A DNA stretch of 64,000 nt, from the NCBI RefSeq assembly GCF_900100345.1, contig NZ_FMTT01000008.1, positions 36,495 through 100,494 of the forward strand, given 5' to 3'. The notes under the pieces are model-generated. The model had not been told where the DNA came from. It searched no databases and saw only the letters and a program-made list of their open reading frames with translations. A program made the position numbers and the translations under genes. Source of the stretch: Paenibacillus tianmuensis. GTDB lineage: Bacteria; Bacillota; Bacilli; Paenibacillales; NBRC-103111. Each line of letters opens with the position of its first letter. The stretch's first letter is position 1. Positions 36,699 through 45,531 of the stretch are shown one piece after another.

Positions 36699-37643
36699 TC
36701 AATTCCTCTCGGTCTGCGCATAGACGACGTCGCTCAACGTTTCCATATACAGCGGATCGGTATTAAGCGAGCGGGTGCGTTCCAGCCGCAGTCCGAGCTC
36801 CCGTGCCGTCTTCTGCGCTTCAATATCGAGATCGTACAGCACTTCCAGATGATCGGATACAAAACCGATCGGACAAATCAGCACATGCCCGGCCTGCTCC
36901 TCTTTCTTCACGGTGTACAGGACGTCGAGAATATCGGGCCCAAGCCAAGGCACGCCGGTCTGTCCGGCGCTCTGCCATCCGAACTGCCAATGGGTAATGC
37001 CGCATCGCTCGGCTATCGCTTTGGACGTTTCCAGCAGTTGATCGGGATACGGGTCTTTCATTTCAAGAATTTTCTCAGGCAGGCTGTGCGCCGTAAAAAT
37101 CACTTTGACATCGTCCTTTGCCACGCCCTCGAACCGGCCCAAGCCTTCCTCCACCCGCTGTACAAGCGCTTCAATCAGCGCCGGATGAAGATGATAGCTC
37201 TTCACAAAACGTATCGAAAGCCCCAGCGAATCCGCCTTTTCTTGCGCGCGCTTGATGTAGCCGCCCACGCTCATGACCGAATAATGCGGCGCCAGCACGA
37301 CGCCGACGGCCTCCGTTATCCCATCCCGAACCATCCGCTCCACGCCGTCCTCAATAAACGGGGACGCGTGCTTCAGCCCTTGATAGCATACGAACGTCGT
37401 GTCCGGGTATTTTTCGTTCAGCCGGGCCTCCAACGCTTGCACCTGATTATCCGTATTTTCCCGCAGCGGGAAAAAGCCTCCCACAATCGCTTCGTAGCGA
37501 TCTGTCAAATCCTTGAGCTGCTCCGGGGTCGGAGGATTCCCGCGACGAATATGTGTATAATAAGCTTCCACTTGATCGAGGCTTTCCGGCGTTCCGTAAG
37601 ACATCACCAGAATACCGATCCGTTTTAGCTGCGCAGCGCTCAT
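36699..37643 (-). CDS. hemH: Ferrochelatase (coproporphyrin III type)
   Basis: Inserts ferrous iron into coproporphyrin III in the Gram-positive route. The 314-residue protein has the N-terminal VMSYGTPES motif, the catalytic His in FTAHSLPEKI (about 190) and the conserved Glu in the C-terminal GFVSDHLEVLYDLDIEA stretch. The ATG at 37643 is taken; a GTG at 37652 that would overlap hemE is also possible. It lies between hemE and hemY in a typical hemEHY set. Confidence 0.96.
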   Translation of the reverse strand: MSAAQLKRIGILVMSYGTPESLDQVEAYYTHIRRGNPPTPEQLKDLTDRYEAIVGGFFPLRENTDNQVQALEARLNEKYPDTTFVCYQGLKHASPFIEDGVERMVRDGITEAVGVVLAPHYSVMSVGGYIKRAQEKADSLGLSIRFVKSYHLHPALIEALVQRVEEGLGRFEGVAKDDVKVIFTAHSLPEKILEMKDPYPDQLLETSKAIAERCGITHWQFGWQSAGQTGVPWLGPDILDVLYTVKKEEQAGHVLICPIGFVSDHLEVLYDLDIEAQKTARELGLRLERTRSLNTDPLYMETLSDVVYAQTERN

Positions 37644-37644
37644 G

Positions 37645-38718
37645 CTATACACCGCTTTCCTGTTTCGTCGAGCCTTGCGCTTTCAGAGCTTGACGAGAAT
37701 AGTCGTGAATGAAATCTGTCAGTTCTTTCAGCTTCTCCAGCGACGCTTCCGGGAACAGTCCGTGACCCAGATTGAAGATATAGCCCGGTTCCCGGATGCC
37801 CTCGTCAATAATCGCTTTGGCTTGCGCCTGAATGACGGACATCGGAGCGGTCAATACATACGGATCGAGATTGCCCTGCACCGCATAGAACGAGCCTACT
37901 CTCTTGCGGCCCTCCGAGATCGGCACACGCCAATCGAGACCGATGACATCGGCATCGATGCCTTGCAGATAAGGCAGCAATTCACCGGAGCTGACGCCCG
38001 GGAAATAAATTTTCGGCTGCTCCAAATGCTTTAGTTCCGCGAAAATACGGCGGATCGTCGGCAGAACGTACGTTTTGAAATCAACGGGGGACAACGCGCC
38101 GACCCAACTGTCGAAAAGCTGCACCGCTTTGGCCCCTGAGGCTATCTGCGCTTTCAGATAAGCGATCACCATATCGCCAAGCTTATCCATCAGCTTGAAC
38201 CATACCTCCGGCTCTCCGTACATTAAGCCTTTCGTGTGGATATAGCTTTTGGACGGCCTGCCTTCGATCAGGTAGCTTGCGATCGTAAACGGCGCGCCGG
38301 CGAACGTAATCAGCGGCACCTTCAGCTCGGCCGCCAAAATCTCAATCGTCCGCAAAATATGCGACAAATCCTGCTCTACCTGGATCGGCTTCAGCTTGTT
38401 CACGTCCGCCGCCGAGCGGATCGGGTTGTCGATGACCGGACCGATATTTTTCACGATATCAAAATCGATGCCAATGGAAGCGACCGGATTCATAATGTCC
38501 GAATATAAAATCGCCGCATCCACACCCAGTTTTTTGACTGGCATCAAGGTGACCTCTGCCGCCAGCTCCGGCTGCTTGCAAATTTCCAGCAGGCTGTACT
38601 TCTCTTTAATTTTCCGGTATCCGGGGTCGTAACGGCCGGCTTGACGCATATACCATACGGGCAGCGTTTCGACAGGCTGTTTGCGACAGGCTCGAATAAA
38701 CGTATCGTTATAACTCAT
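37645..38718 (-). CDS. hemE: Uroporphyrinogen decarboxylase
   Basis: Decarboxylates uroporphyrinogen III to coproporphyrinogen III. The 357-residue TIM-barrel protein shows the substrate-binding PVWYMRQAGRYDPGYR near residue 20-36 and the AILYSDIMNP motif with the catalytic Asp. First gene of the hemEHY-hemL unit, with its own promoter after the hemB terminator. Confidence 0.97.
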   Translation of the reverse strand: MSYNDTFIRACRKQPVETLPVWYMRQAGRYDPGYRKIKEKYSLLEICKQPELAAEVTLMPVKKLGVDAAILYSDIMNPVASIGIDFDIVKNIGPVIDNPIRSAADVNKLKPIQVEQDLSHILRTIEILAAELKVPLITFAGAPFTIASYLIEGRPSKSYIHTKGLMYGEPEVWFKLMDKLGDMVIAYLKAQIASGAKAVQLFDSWVGALSPVDFKTYVLPTIRRIFAELKHLEQPKIYFPGVSSGELLPYLQGIDADVIGLDWRVPISEGRKRVGSFYAVQGNLDPYVLTAPMSVIQAQAKAIIDEGIREPGYIFNLGHGLFPEASLEKLKELTDFIHDYSRQALKAQGSTKQESGV

Positions 38719-38759
38719 GGTGCATCCTCTTTTCCGTAAACTCCCATAGTCTACTTCCC

Positions 38760-38788
38760 ATTATGCCCTATTTGAAACGAGGTAACAA
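38760..38788 (-). promoter_or_regulatory. Promoter of hemE-hemH-hemY-hemL
   Basis: -35 TTGTTA (38783-38788), 17-base spacer, -10 CATAAT (38760-38765), about 40 bases before the hemE start. Confidence 0.6.
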
Positions 38789-38837
38789 CGTGTGTCAGGC
38801 TACAGTTTCCGACAAAAGTTTGACAGTGCCGCTATGC

Positions 38838-38887
38838 AAAAGACCGCTCCGCTCCGGGAGAAATGCCCGATAACGAAACGGTCTCTT
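38838..38887 (-). terminator. Terminator after hemB
   Basis: Stem AGACCG (38841-38846) with CGGTCT (38879-38884) enclosing a further small hairpin; TTTTGC follows on the minus strand. It splits the tetrapyrrole genes into hemAXCDB and hemEHYL units. Confidence 0.75.
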
Positions 38888-38915
38888 CATCATAATCACG
38901 TATCGTGGCGGCAGT

Positions 38916-39908
38916 CTAATTCCGAAGCCAGCGAGCGATATCTTTGGCAAAATAAGTAATGATCATGTCGGCGCCTGCCCGCTTAAAGCAAGTCATCGTC
39001 TCCAGAACAATCGACTTCTCGTCGACCCAGCCCTGTAGGGCGGCAGCCTTAATCAAGGAATATTCCCCGCTGACATTATACGCTACGAGCGGCAGGTTAA
39101 AATGGTCGCGGAGCTCGCGGATGACGTCCATATAGGCGAGAGCCGGCTTGACCATCAGCATGTCCGCGCCTTCGGCCACGTCGGATTCCGCCTCGCGCAG
39201 CGCTTCCCGCACATTGGCCGGGTCCATTTGATACGTTTTGCGGTCGCCGAACTGCGGCGTGGAATGCGCCGCTTCGCGGAACGGACCGTAGAACGACGAA
39301 GCGTACTTCACAGAGTACGACATGATCGGCACCTGCTCGTAGCCCGCTTCGTCAAGCCCTTGACGGATCGCGTAGACGAAGCCGTCCATCATGTTCGACG
39401 GCGCGATAATGTCGGCGCCAGCTTCTGCCTGCGAAACCGCCGTTTTGACCAGTAGCTTCAACGACGCGTCGTTCAGCACCTCGGCTCGCCCTTTCGCCTC
39501 GTCGTAATGAACGACGCCGCAGTGGCCGTGGTCCATGAACTGGCATAGGCAGGTATCGGCAACAATAAGCAGCTCCGGAGCCCATGTTTTGATTAAACGC
39601 GACGCTTGTTGAACGACGCCGTTCGGATCATAGGCTGAGCTGGCATGCGCGTCTTTCTCGTGCGGAACGCCGAAGAGCACAATGGCCTGTAGACCCAGGT
39701 CGACGATTTCGCGGATTTCCTCTTCAAGCCGGTCGAGCGAGAAATGGTAGACGCCCGGCATCGAGCGGATTTCTTCCTTAATATTCGTTCCGTGCGTCAC
39801 AAATATCGGATAGAGCAGATCGTGCAGCGTAACGGTATGCTCCCGAACCAAGTTCCGAAGCGCAGCCGAGTTACGCAAACGCCGGTTGCGTACAAGTGGA
39901 AAACTCAT
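38916..39908 (-). CDS. hemB: Porphobilinogen synthase (delta-aminolevulinate dehydratase)
   Basis: Condenses two 5-aminolevulinates to porphobilinogen. The 330-residue protein carries the zinc-site cysteines in [14 protein letters not shown] (about 118-131), the Schiff-base lysine in [19 protein letters not shown] (about 197-210) and the second lysine in [13 protein letters not shown] (about 250). AGGAGGAG precedes the ATG. Four bases after cobA-hemD. Confidence 0.98.
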   Translation of the reverse strand: MSFPLVRNRRLRNSAALRNLVREHTVTLHDLLYPIFVTHGTNIKEEIRSMPGVYHFSLDRLEEEIREIVDLGLQAIVLFGVPHEKDAHASSAYDPNGVVQQASRLIKTWAPELLIVADTCLCQFMDHGHCGVVHYDEAKGRAEVLNDASLKLLVKTAVSQAEAGADIIAPSNMMDGFVYAIRQGLDEAGYEQVPIMSYSVKYASSFYGPFREAAHSTPQFGDRKTYQMDPANVREALREAESDVAEGADMLMVKPALAYMDVIRELRDHFNLPLVAYNVSGEYSLIKAAALQGWVDEKSIVLETMTCFKRAGADMIITYFAKDIARWLRN

Positions 39909-39911
39909 GGT

Positions 39912-41447
39912 TTACTCCTCCTTCTCGTATAAGCACCGGACCAAGGAAGCAACGGTCGCTTCCTTGGCCAAATAATCGACCTGAAGTCCGGCTTCCTGCG
40001 CGGTACCCGCCGTTCTCGGACCGATACAAGCGATCTTGCATCCCTGCAGCAGCTTGAGCGGTTCCGTCTCGCCAAGCTCCTGCAGCGCGCGCAGCAGATT
40101 CGTAACCGTCGAGGAACTGGTAAAAGTAACGATGTGCAGCATGTTTTGCTTCAGCAGCTCAATAATCTCGGAGCCGCCCTCAGTATCCAACACCGTTTCG
40201 TAGATATCGATTTTGGTTACGTTTAAGCCGCGCTCCCGCACTTGTTCGGGCAAATAAGCTCTGGCGATATCCGCCGTCGCAAGCAGCGCGTTCTGCCCCG
40301 GGCGCAGCTCGGGGGCAATGGCGTCCAGCAAAGCGTCCCCGTCGAATTCCGAAGGGACGACCTCCGCGAGCAATCCGTACTGCGCCAAGGCCGCCGCCGT
40401 TTTCGGACCGACCGCCGCCAGCCGGGCATTTCCCAACGCCCGAATATCGAGCCGCAGCTCCCGCAGTCGCTCCATAAAAAATTCGACGCCGTTCGCGCTC
40501 GTGAACAGAACCCAATCGTATGTGGAAAGACGGTTAAGCGCCTCGTCCCGCGCCGCTTGCGCTTCCGGACGGGAAGGCGGCCGGGTGCGGATCACCGGAA
40601 ATTCCACGGCTTCCCCGCCAAGCTCGTCAATTTGTGAGGACAGCTCGCTCGCCTGACTGCGCGCGCGGGTAACCAGAATACGACGGCCGAACAACGGCTT
40701 GGTTTCGAACCAGGCCAGCTTGTCGCGCAGCTTGACCACTTCGCCGACTATGGTGACGGCCGGGGATTGGAAGCCTGCCGCTCTTACCTTGTCGACAATA
40801 TCCGTTAACGTACCCGCTAGCGTCTCCTGCTCCATCCAAGTGCCCCACCGGATTAGAGCGACCGGCGTTTGCGGTGATTTTCCTCCGCGGATCAGCTCCG
40901 TGCAGATTTGCTCCAGATTGGCGACACCCATCAAAAAGATCAACGTGCCGGAGGCTTGCGCCAAGTTATCCCAATTCACTTGGGAGTACGTTTTATTCTT
41001 ATATTCATGACCGGTTACGATCGAAAAGGACGAAGTAAAATCACGGTGCGTCACCGGGATGCCTGCATAAGCGGGGACGGCGATTGCGGACGTGATGCCT
41101 GGTACAATCTCGAAGCGGATACCGTGCTCCGCGAGCAGCTCCGCTTCTTCGCCTACGCGACCGAATACGCTCGGATCTCCGCCCTTAAGCCGGGTCACCG
41201 TCTTGCCCTGCAGCGCCAAATCGACGAGCAGGCGGCTGATCTCTTCCTGCTTCATCATATGCTTGTCCGGCAGTTTGCCGACAAAAATTTTCTCCGCCCC
41301 GGCTTTCATATGTTTGAGCAGACGGGGGCTTGCCAGCCGGTCATAGACAACTACGTCGGCCCGCTGAATCGCCTCCAAGCCTCTCAGCGTAATCAGCTTC
41401 GGATCTCCCGGTCCAGCACCGACAAGATAAACGACACCCTTGTTCAC
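39912..41447 (-). CDS. cobA-hemD: Fused uroporphyrinogen-III C-methyltransferase / uroporphyrinogen-III synthase
   Basis: A 511-residue two-domain protein. Residues about 1-250 are an SAM-dependent SUMT methylase (VGAGPGDPKLITLRGLEAI, DRLASP, RLKGGDPSVFGRVGEE) that makes precorrin-2 for siroheme; about 258-505 are HemD (GRRILVTRARSQASEL, VLFTSANGVEFF, TFTSSSTVTNL) that closes the tetrapyrrole ring. In B. subtilis the hemD gene encodes only the synthase. The fusion puts the siroheme and heme branches in one polypeptide. GTG start behind GGGAG. Confidence 0.95.
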   Translation of the reverse strand: MNKGVVYLVGAGPGDPKLITLRGLEAIQRADVVVYDRLASPRLLKHMKAGAEKIFVGKLPDKHMMKQEEISRLLVDLALQGKTVTRLKGGDPSVFGRVGEEAELLAEHGIRFEIVPGITSAIAVPAYAGIPVTHRDFTSSFSIVTGHEYKNKTYSQVNWDNLAQASGTLIFLMGVANLEQICTELIRGGKSPQTPVALIRWGTWMEQETLAGTLTDIVDKVRAAGFQSPAVTIVGEVVKLRDKLAWFETKPLFGRRILVTRARSQASELSSQIDELGGEAVEFPVIRTRPPSRPEAQAARDEALNRLSTYDWVLFTSANGVEFFMERLRELRLDIRALGNARLAAVGPKTAAALAQYGLLAEVVPSEFDGDALLDAIAPELRPGQNALLATADIARAYLPEQVRERGLNVTKIDIYETVLDTEGGSEIIELLKQNMLHIVTFTSSSTVTNLLRALQELGETEPLKLLQGCKIACIGPRTAGTAQEAGLQVDYLAKEATVASLVRCLYEKEE

Positions 41448-41460
41448 AACCGCTTCTCCC

Positions 41461-42396
41461 CTATTCTTCAGCTAATGCAAGCAGTTCGGCAGCACCTTTC
41501 GCAATCAACGCTTCCGCCAGTTGCAGACCCAATTGCTGCGGATCGTCTCCGGTCATCGTCTCTTTCAGCACCCGCTTGCCGTCTGGCGATCCGACCATAC
41601 CGGTCAGTACAATAGACGGGCCGCTTCCTTCCGTCAAATGCGCGTGAGCGCCGATCGGCACTTGGCAGCCGCCGTTCAAACGGCCCAAGAAGCTGCGCTC
41701 CGCGGCAACGGCAACCGCCGTCGGTTCGTGCTTATACTTGGACAACAGGTCGAGTACAAACTCGTTATCGTCGCGGCATTCGATGCATAATGCGCCTTGT
41801 CCGACCGCCGGCAGACACAGCTCTGGCGGCAGGTAAGCGCTGATGCGGTCCTGCCAACCGATCCGGTGCAGTCCGGCGGCGGCGAGCAGGATGGCATCGA
41901 AGCCTTCCGTTTCCAGCTTGCGCAGCCGCGAGTCGATATTGCCGCGGATCGACTCAATATGCAAGTCGGGGCGGTAATGCTGCAGTTGGGAAGCCCGGCG
42001 CAGGCTGCTGGTTCCGACCTTGGCGCCCTGAGGCAGGTCGTCGAGCCCGCGGCCGTCCCGCGTGATCAAGCAGTCGCGCGGATCTTCCCGCAGAGGAACG
42101 GCGCCGACCACAAGTCCCTCGGGCAATTCGAAGGGCATATCCTTCATGCTGTGTACCGCAAGATCTACTTCACCGTCGAGCAGCGCCTGCTCGATTTCTT
42201 TGACGAACAAGCCCTTGCCGCCGACTTTCGAAAGTGTGACGTCCAGAATCCGGTCGCCCTTGGTGACGATTTTTTTCAGCTCGAATTCGGCTTCGATGCT
42301 GTGCCGCTTGCAAAGCTCACGCAGGTGATCGATCACCTGACCGGTTTGCGTCAAAGCAAGCGCGCTTTGTCTGGTGCCTACTACGATGGTGCGCAT
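41461..42396 (-). CDS. hemC: Hydroxymethylbilane synthase (porphobilinogen deaminase)
   Basis: Polymerises four porphobilinogens. The 311-residue protein has VHSMKDMP (about 81-88), the arginine-rich SSLRRASQL, and the dipyrromethane-cofactor Cys244 in [11 protein letters not shown]. The ATG at 42396 is preferred, with AAGGGG twelve bases upstream; a TTG at 42408 and another at 42429 are possible starts. It follows the precorrin-2 dehydrogenase gene. Confidence 0.97.
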   Translation of the reverse strand: MRTIVVGTRQSALALTQTGQVIDHLRELCKRHSIEAEFELKKIVTKGDRILDVTLSKVGGKGLFVKEIEQALLDGEVDLAVHSMKDMPFELPEGLVVGAVPLREDPRDCLITRDGRGLDDLPQGAKVGTSSLRRASQLQHYRPDLHIESIRGNIDSRLRKLETEGFDAILLAAAGLHRIGWQDRISAYLPPELCLPAVGQGALCIECRDDNEFVLDLLSKYKHEPTAVAVAAERSFLGRLNGGCQVPIGAHAHLTEGSGPSIVLTGMVGSPDGKRVLKETMTGDDPQQLGLQLAEALIAKGAAELLALAEE

Positions 42397-42465
42397 GCGT
42401 GAAGTCAACCCCTTATCTTCTCCCTGCAAAGTCGGAAGTGCTGTATTCGCTATGTACCACTGTAC

Positions 42466-43230
42466 TCATTCATATCCCAATTGCCGCGCATCTACACGCA
42501 ACCAGTCGCCGATCGCTTCCATGCCTCCCGGCGTCGGATCTTGCAGCACCCTGCGCGCCAGTTCGGCGCGCAGCTCCGCCGGATCATCCGTCCGGCCGCT
42601 TCGCAGCAGCGGCAGCAGCTCCCACTCCAGCATGCGGCGGAACAGCTCCTGCCGTTCGCCCGTTTCCGGGACGGCCTGCTGAACGATGTCGCGCAGCTCG
42701 TGGAGCAGTTCTACGTACGGCGCATACTCTTCGCCGAACGCTTCCTCCAGCCTGCGGCGCAGCGCCGCGGCCAAACCCGGGCTTGCGCCTGCGGTGGACA
42801 CCGCGAGCGTCAACCGTCCCCGCCGGACCGCGGCCGGGACGAGAAAACCGCCGCCGGCCCCGTCGTCGGCCACGTTCGCGAACTTGCCGAGCGCCTCGGC
42901 CTCGGCGCATACCTGCGCGTTCACCGACGCATCGTCGGTGGCCGCGAACACCAGCCGCGCCTCGGCCAGCGCGGGCAGCCCGGGCGCGTACCGCTCGCGC
43001 AGCGCGCGCACCGCGCCCGAGGCCGCCCACGCTTCCAGCTGCAGCGTAAAAACAGGGCTCACGACGGTGACGCGAGCCCCCGCCTCCAGGAGCGCGCGTG
43101 CCTTGCGCTCCGCCACCCGGCCGCCGCCGATAACGGTGCATGGCCGCCCTTCAAGATCGAGCATAGCGGGATAGTAGGATTTGACGCCGGGGGACGGCCC
43201 CGGGAGCCTTCCTTCGCCAGCTTTCGTCAT
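42466..43230 (-). CDS. Precorrin-2 dehydrogenase / sirohydrochlorin ferrochelatase (Met8/YlnF-like)
   Basis: NAD-dependent oxidation of precorrin-2 to sirohydrochlorin for siroheme; whether it also chelates iron is not readable here. The 254-residue protein has the Rossmann motif VIGGGRVAERKARALLEAGA (about 33-52), VFAATDDASVNAQV and the STAGASPGLAAALRRRLE motif of the Met8/CysG N-terminal family. Its coding region is unusually GC-rich: 42961-43020 is 51 G/C of 60 by hand count. Placed between hemX and hemC, with the SUMT domain two genes further on. Confidence 0.92.
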   Translation of the reverse strand: MTKAGEGRLPGPSPGVKSYYPAMLDLEGRPCTVIGGGRVAERKARALLEAGARVTVVSPVFTLQLEAWAASGAVRALRERYAPGLPALAEARLVFAATDDASVNAQVCAEAEALGKFANVADDGAGGGFLVPAAVRRGRLTLAVSTAGASPGLAAALRRRLEEAFGEEYAPYVELLHELRDIVQQAVPETGERQELFRRMLEWELLPLLRSGRTDDPAELRAELARRVLQDPTPGGMEAIGDWLRVDARQLGYE

Positions 43231-43243
43231 TTCCTACGCCCCC

Positions 43244-44068
43244 TCAAGACCATTGATGGAAGTTCGAATATTCGTTAGCCAACAAAAAGTTGAGCAGCGT
43301 AATGACGAACGCGGCCAAATTCCACAACGCCAGCCGGTTGCCTGCCGCTTTCATCACCAACCGTTGAAACAAATAAAAAATGTAGGCCAACAGCACAAAC
43401 CAGGAATTCAGCACCTTCGGATCGAAGAACAGCATGAAATCGCCCTCAAGCGCGATCCAGACGATCCCAAGCGACAGCGTAAGCAGCAATAGCGGAGCTC
43501 CGATGACGACGGAAACAAAGGCATAGCGGTCCGTATTCTCCAAGCTTGGCAGACGCAGCATCTGCTGCGACCACTGCTTTTCCTTCAGCTTGCGGTGCAG
43601 GAACAAGTACATGCCGGAAAAAATGGCGGATACGACGAATGCGACATAGCCGGAAATCGCCAGCGTAATATGAATGAACAGCAGTTCGTCGTTAATGTTC
43701 CAATGCGCCAAGGTCGGCGCCAGTCCCGGCCGGCTGAAGACGTTAAGCGCAAATGTCGCGAATCCGAACACGTTTACCAAAAACACAAACAGCTCGATCC
43801 GGAAAAAGCGGTTCACGATCAGCGAGACGGTCACAAGCAGCCAAGATAAAATAAAAAGCGTTTCGAACATGGAAAACGCCGACAGTTTGCCGTGCGTGAC
43901 CAAGCTGTAGATTAAGTAGGCGGTTTGCAGCACCCACACAAAAGAAAGCAACCCTGTCCCCATCCGCTTTGCACTTCGGTTCGGACCGACAAAATCCGAG
44001 AAGTAAAACAGGAGGCTCAGGGCATAAATATATAAAATGACATCGTACAACCAGGTTTGAGTGACCAT
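43244..44068 (-). CDS. hemX: HemX, cytochrome c assembly (CcsA-like) membrane protein
   Basis: A 274-residue polytopic protein with about eight membrane helices. It belongs to the CcmC/CcsA-like family and is located, as in B. subtilis, right after hemA. HemX is reported to limit HemA levels; the mechanism is not visible in the sequence. It starts 15 bases after the hemA stop and ends 13 bases before the precorrin-2 dehydrogenase. Confidence 0.92.
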   Translation of the reverse strand: MVTQTWLYDVILYIYALSLLFYFSDFVGPNRSAKRMGTGLLSFVWVLQTAYLIYSLVTHGKLSAFSMFETLFILSWLLVTVSLIVNRFFRIELFVFLVNVFGFATFALNVFSRPGLAPTLAHWNINDELLFIHITLAISGYVAFVVSAIFSGMYLFLHRKLKEKQWSQQMLRLPSLENTDRYAFVSVVIGAPLLLLTLSLGIVWIALEGDFMLFFDPKVLNSWFVLLAYIFYLFQRLVMKAAGNRLALWNLAAFVITLLNFLLANEYSNFHQWS

Positions 44069-44083
44069 GCTGTTCCTTTCCGG

Positions 44084-45487
44084 TCAAGCTTTGGCCAGAA
44101 CGTCAAGCGCTTCGGCAGGCGCCGCGGCCCGCACTTTGGATAGCAGTTCTTCTTTGATCCGATCCTGCGCCGCCCCCGCCTCCTGCTTCCGTACCGCCTG
44201 CTCCACCCGTTTTTGCTCAGCCAAAGGCTCTTCCAAAGCAAAAATTTTCGTGAACATGTCCAGCGCGTCATCCCCGTGACGCTCAGCAGCCATTTCTTTA
44301 ATGCGGACAATGGGATCGCGCAGCATCTGATTGACGATGCTTTTCGTTAATTTGCGAATGACTTTCAATTCGTGTTCGTCCAAATCCGGCAGCTTCTTCA
44401 TCAAGCTGTCCATCGTTTCCTCGTGAATCGTGGCCGCTTTGGTCTGCAGCGCTTGAATAACCGGGCTGACGCCTAACGTTTTCGTCCACTGCTCGAAGAC
44501 CGCCATTTCCTCACGGATCATTTTCTCAATCTGTATCGCAGCTTTACGCCTCTCTTCCAAATGAGAATTCACGAGCGATTGAAGATTGTCGATATCGTAT
44601 AAAAAGACGTTCGGCATCTCGCCAAGCCGCGGATCGAGGTCTCTCGGAACCGCGATATCGATCATGAACAGCGGTCGCGAGCGGCGCCGCTGCAAAATAC
44701 AGGATACCTGCTCGGCCGTCAGCACGTAACCGGCCGCTCCGGTAGAGCTGATCACGATGTCGGCTTCTTCCAAGTGCGCCAGCAGCCGGTCCATCGTGCC
44801 CGCCACGCCCCGGAACTTGTCCGCCAGCTCTTGCGCCCGGCTGAGCGTCCGGTTCACGACGATCACTTTGTCGGCTCCGTTCGCGTACAGGTGCTTCACG
44901 GTCAACTCGCTCATTTTACCCGCGCCGATAATCAGCACTTTCTTATGCGCGTAGCTGCCGAAAATACGTTTGCCCAGCTCGACGGCCGCATAGCTGACGG
45001 ATACCGGATTTTCCCCGATGCCGGTCTCGAAATGGGCCCGTTTTGCCATCGTTACGGCTTGCTTGAACAAAGTGTTGAACAGGACGCCGGTCGTCTTCTC
45101 GCGCTGAGCCAGCAGGAATGCGTCCCGAACCTGTCCCAAAATTTGCGTCTCGCCGATGACCATGGAATCGAGACCGCTCGTTACGCGGAATAAATGCTCA
45201 ATCGCCTTCTCATTCTCGTAAATGTATAAATACTCCTGAAACTCTCCGCGCGGCACGCCGAACCATTTCTCGATAAAGCCCCGCAAATAATGGGCACAGG
45301 GCTGGCGGTCGACCGCCACGTACAATTCCGTCCGGTTGCAGGTGCCCACGACGACACACTCCATGACGCTCTTCGTTTCCTTGAGCTCCTTCAGCGCCAG
45401 CGGCAAATCCCCTTCGGCGAATGCAAATTTTTCTCTGATGGACACCGGTGCTGTGCGATAATTTAAACCCGCCACGACGATATGCAT
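44084..45487 (-). CDS. hemA: Glutamyl-tRNA reductase
   Basis: First committed step of tetrapyrrole synthesis: reduces glutamyl-tRNA to glutamate-1-semialdehyde. The 467-residue protein has the nucleophile Cys50 in VVGTCNRTELY, the NADPH-binding VLIIGAGKMSELTVKHL (about 185-200), DIAVPRDLDPRL and a C-terminal dimerisation helix region. The ATG at 45487 is chosen, five bases after AGGTGA; a GTG at 45496 is possible. First gene of the hemAXCDB unit. Confidence 0.97.
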   Translation of the reverse strand: MHIVVAGLNYRTAPVSIREKFAFAEGDLPLALKELKETKSVMECVVVGTCNRTELYVAVDRQPCAHYLRGFIEKWFGVPRGEFQEYLYIYENEKAIEHLFRVTSGLDSMVIGETQILGQVRDAFLLAQREKTTGVLFNTLFKQAVTMAKRAHFETGIGENPVSVSYAAVELGKRIFGSYAHKKVLIIGAGKMSELTVKHLYANGADKVIVVNRTLSRAQELADKFRGVAGTMDRLLAHLEEADIVISSTGAAGYVLTAEQVSCILQRRRSRPLFMIDIAVPRDLDPRLGEMPNVFLYDIDNLQSLVNSHLEERRKAAIQIEKMIREEMAVFEQWTKTLGVSPVIQALQTKAATIHEETMDSLMKKLPDLDEHELKVIRKLTKSIVNQMLRDPIVRIKEMAAERHGDDALDMFTKIFALEEPLAEQKRVEQAVRKQEAGAAQDRIKEELLSKVRAAAPAEALDVLAKA

Positions 45488-45522
45488 CTGGTTCACCTGC
45501 CTCCTCCTCGTAAAGTCAGTTT

Positions 45523-45531
45523 ATTATATCA
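45523..45531 (-). promoter_or_regulatory. Extended -10 promoter of hemA
   Basis: On the minus strand TGATATAAT is a perfect extended -10 (TATAAT at 45523-45528). No good -35 is seen at 17-18 bases, consistent with an extended -10 type. It lies about 35 bases before the hemA start. Confidence 0.55.
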
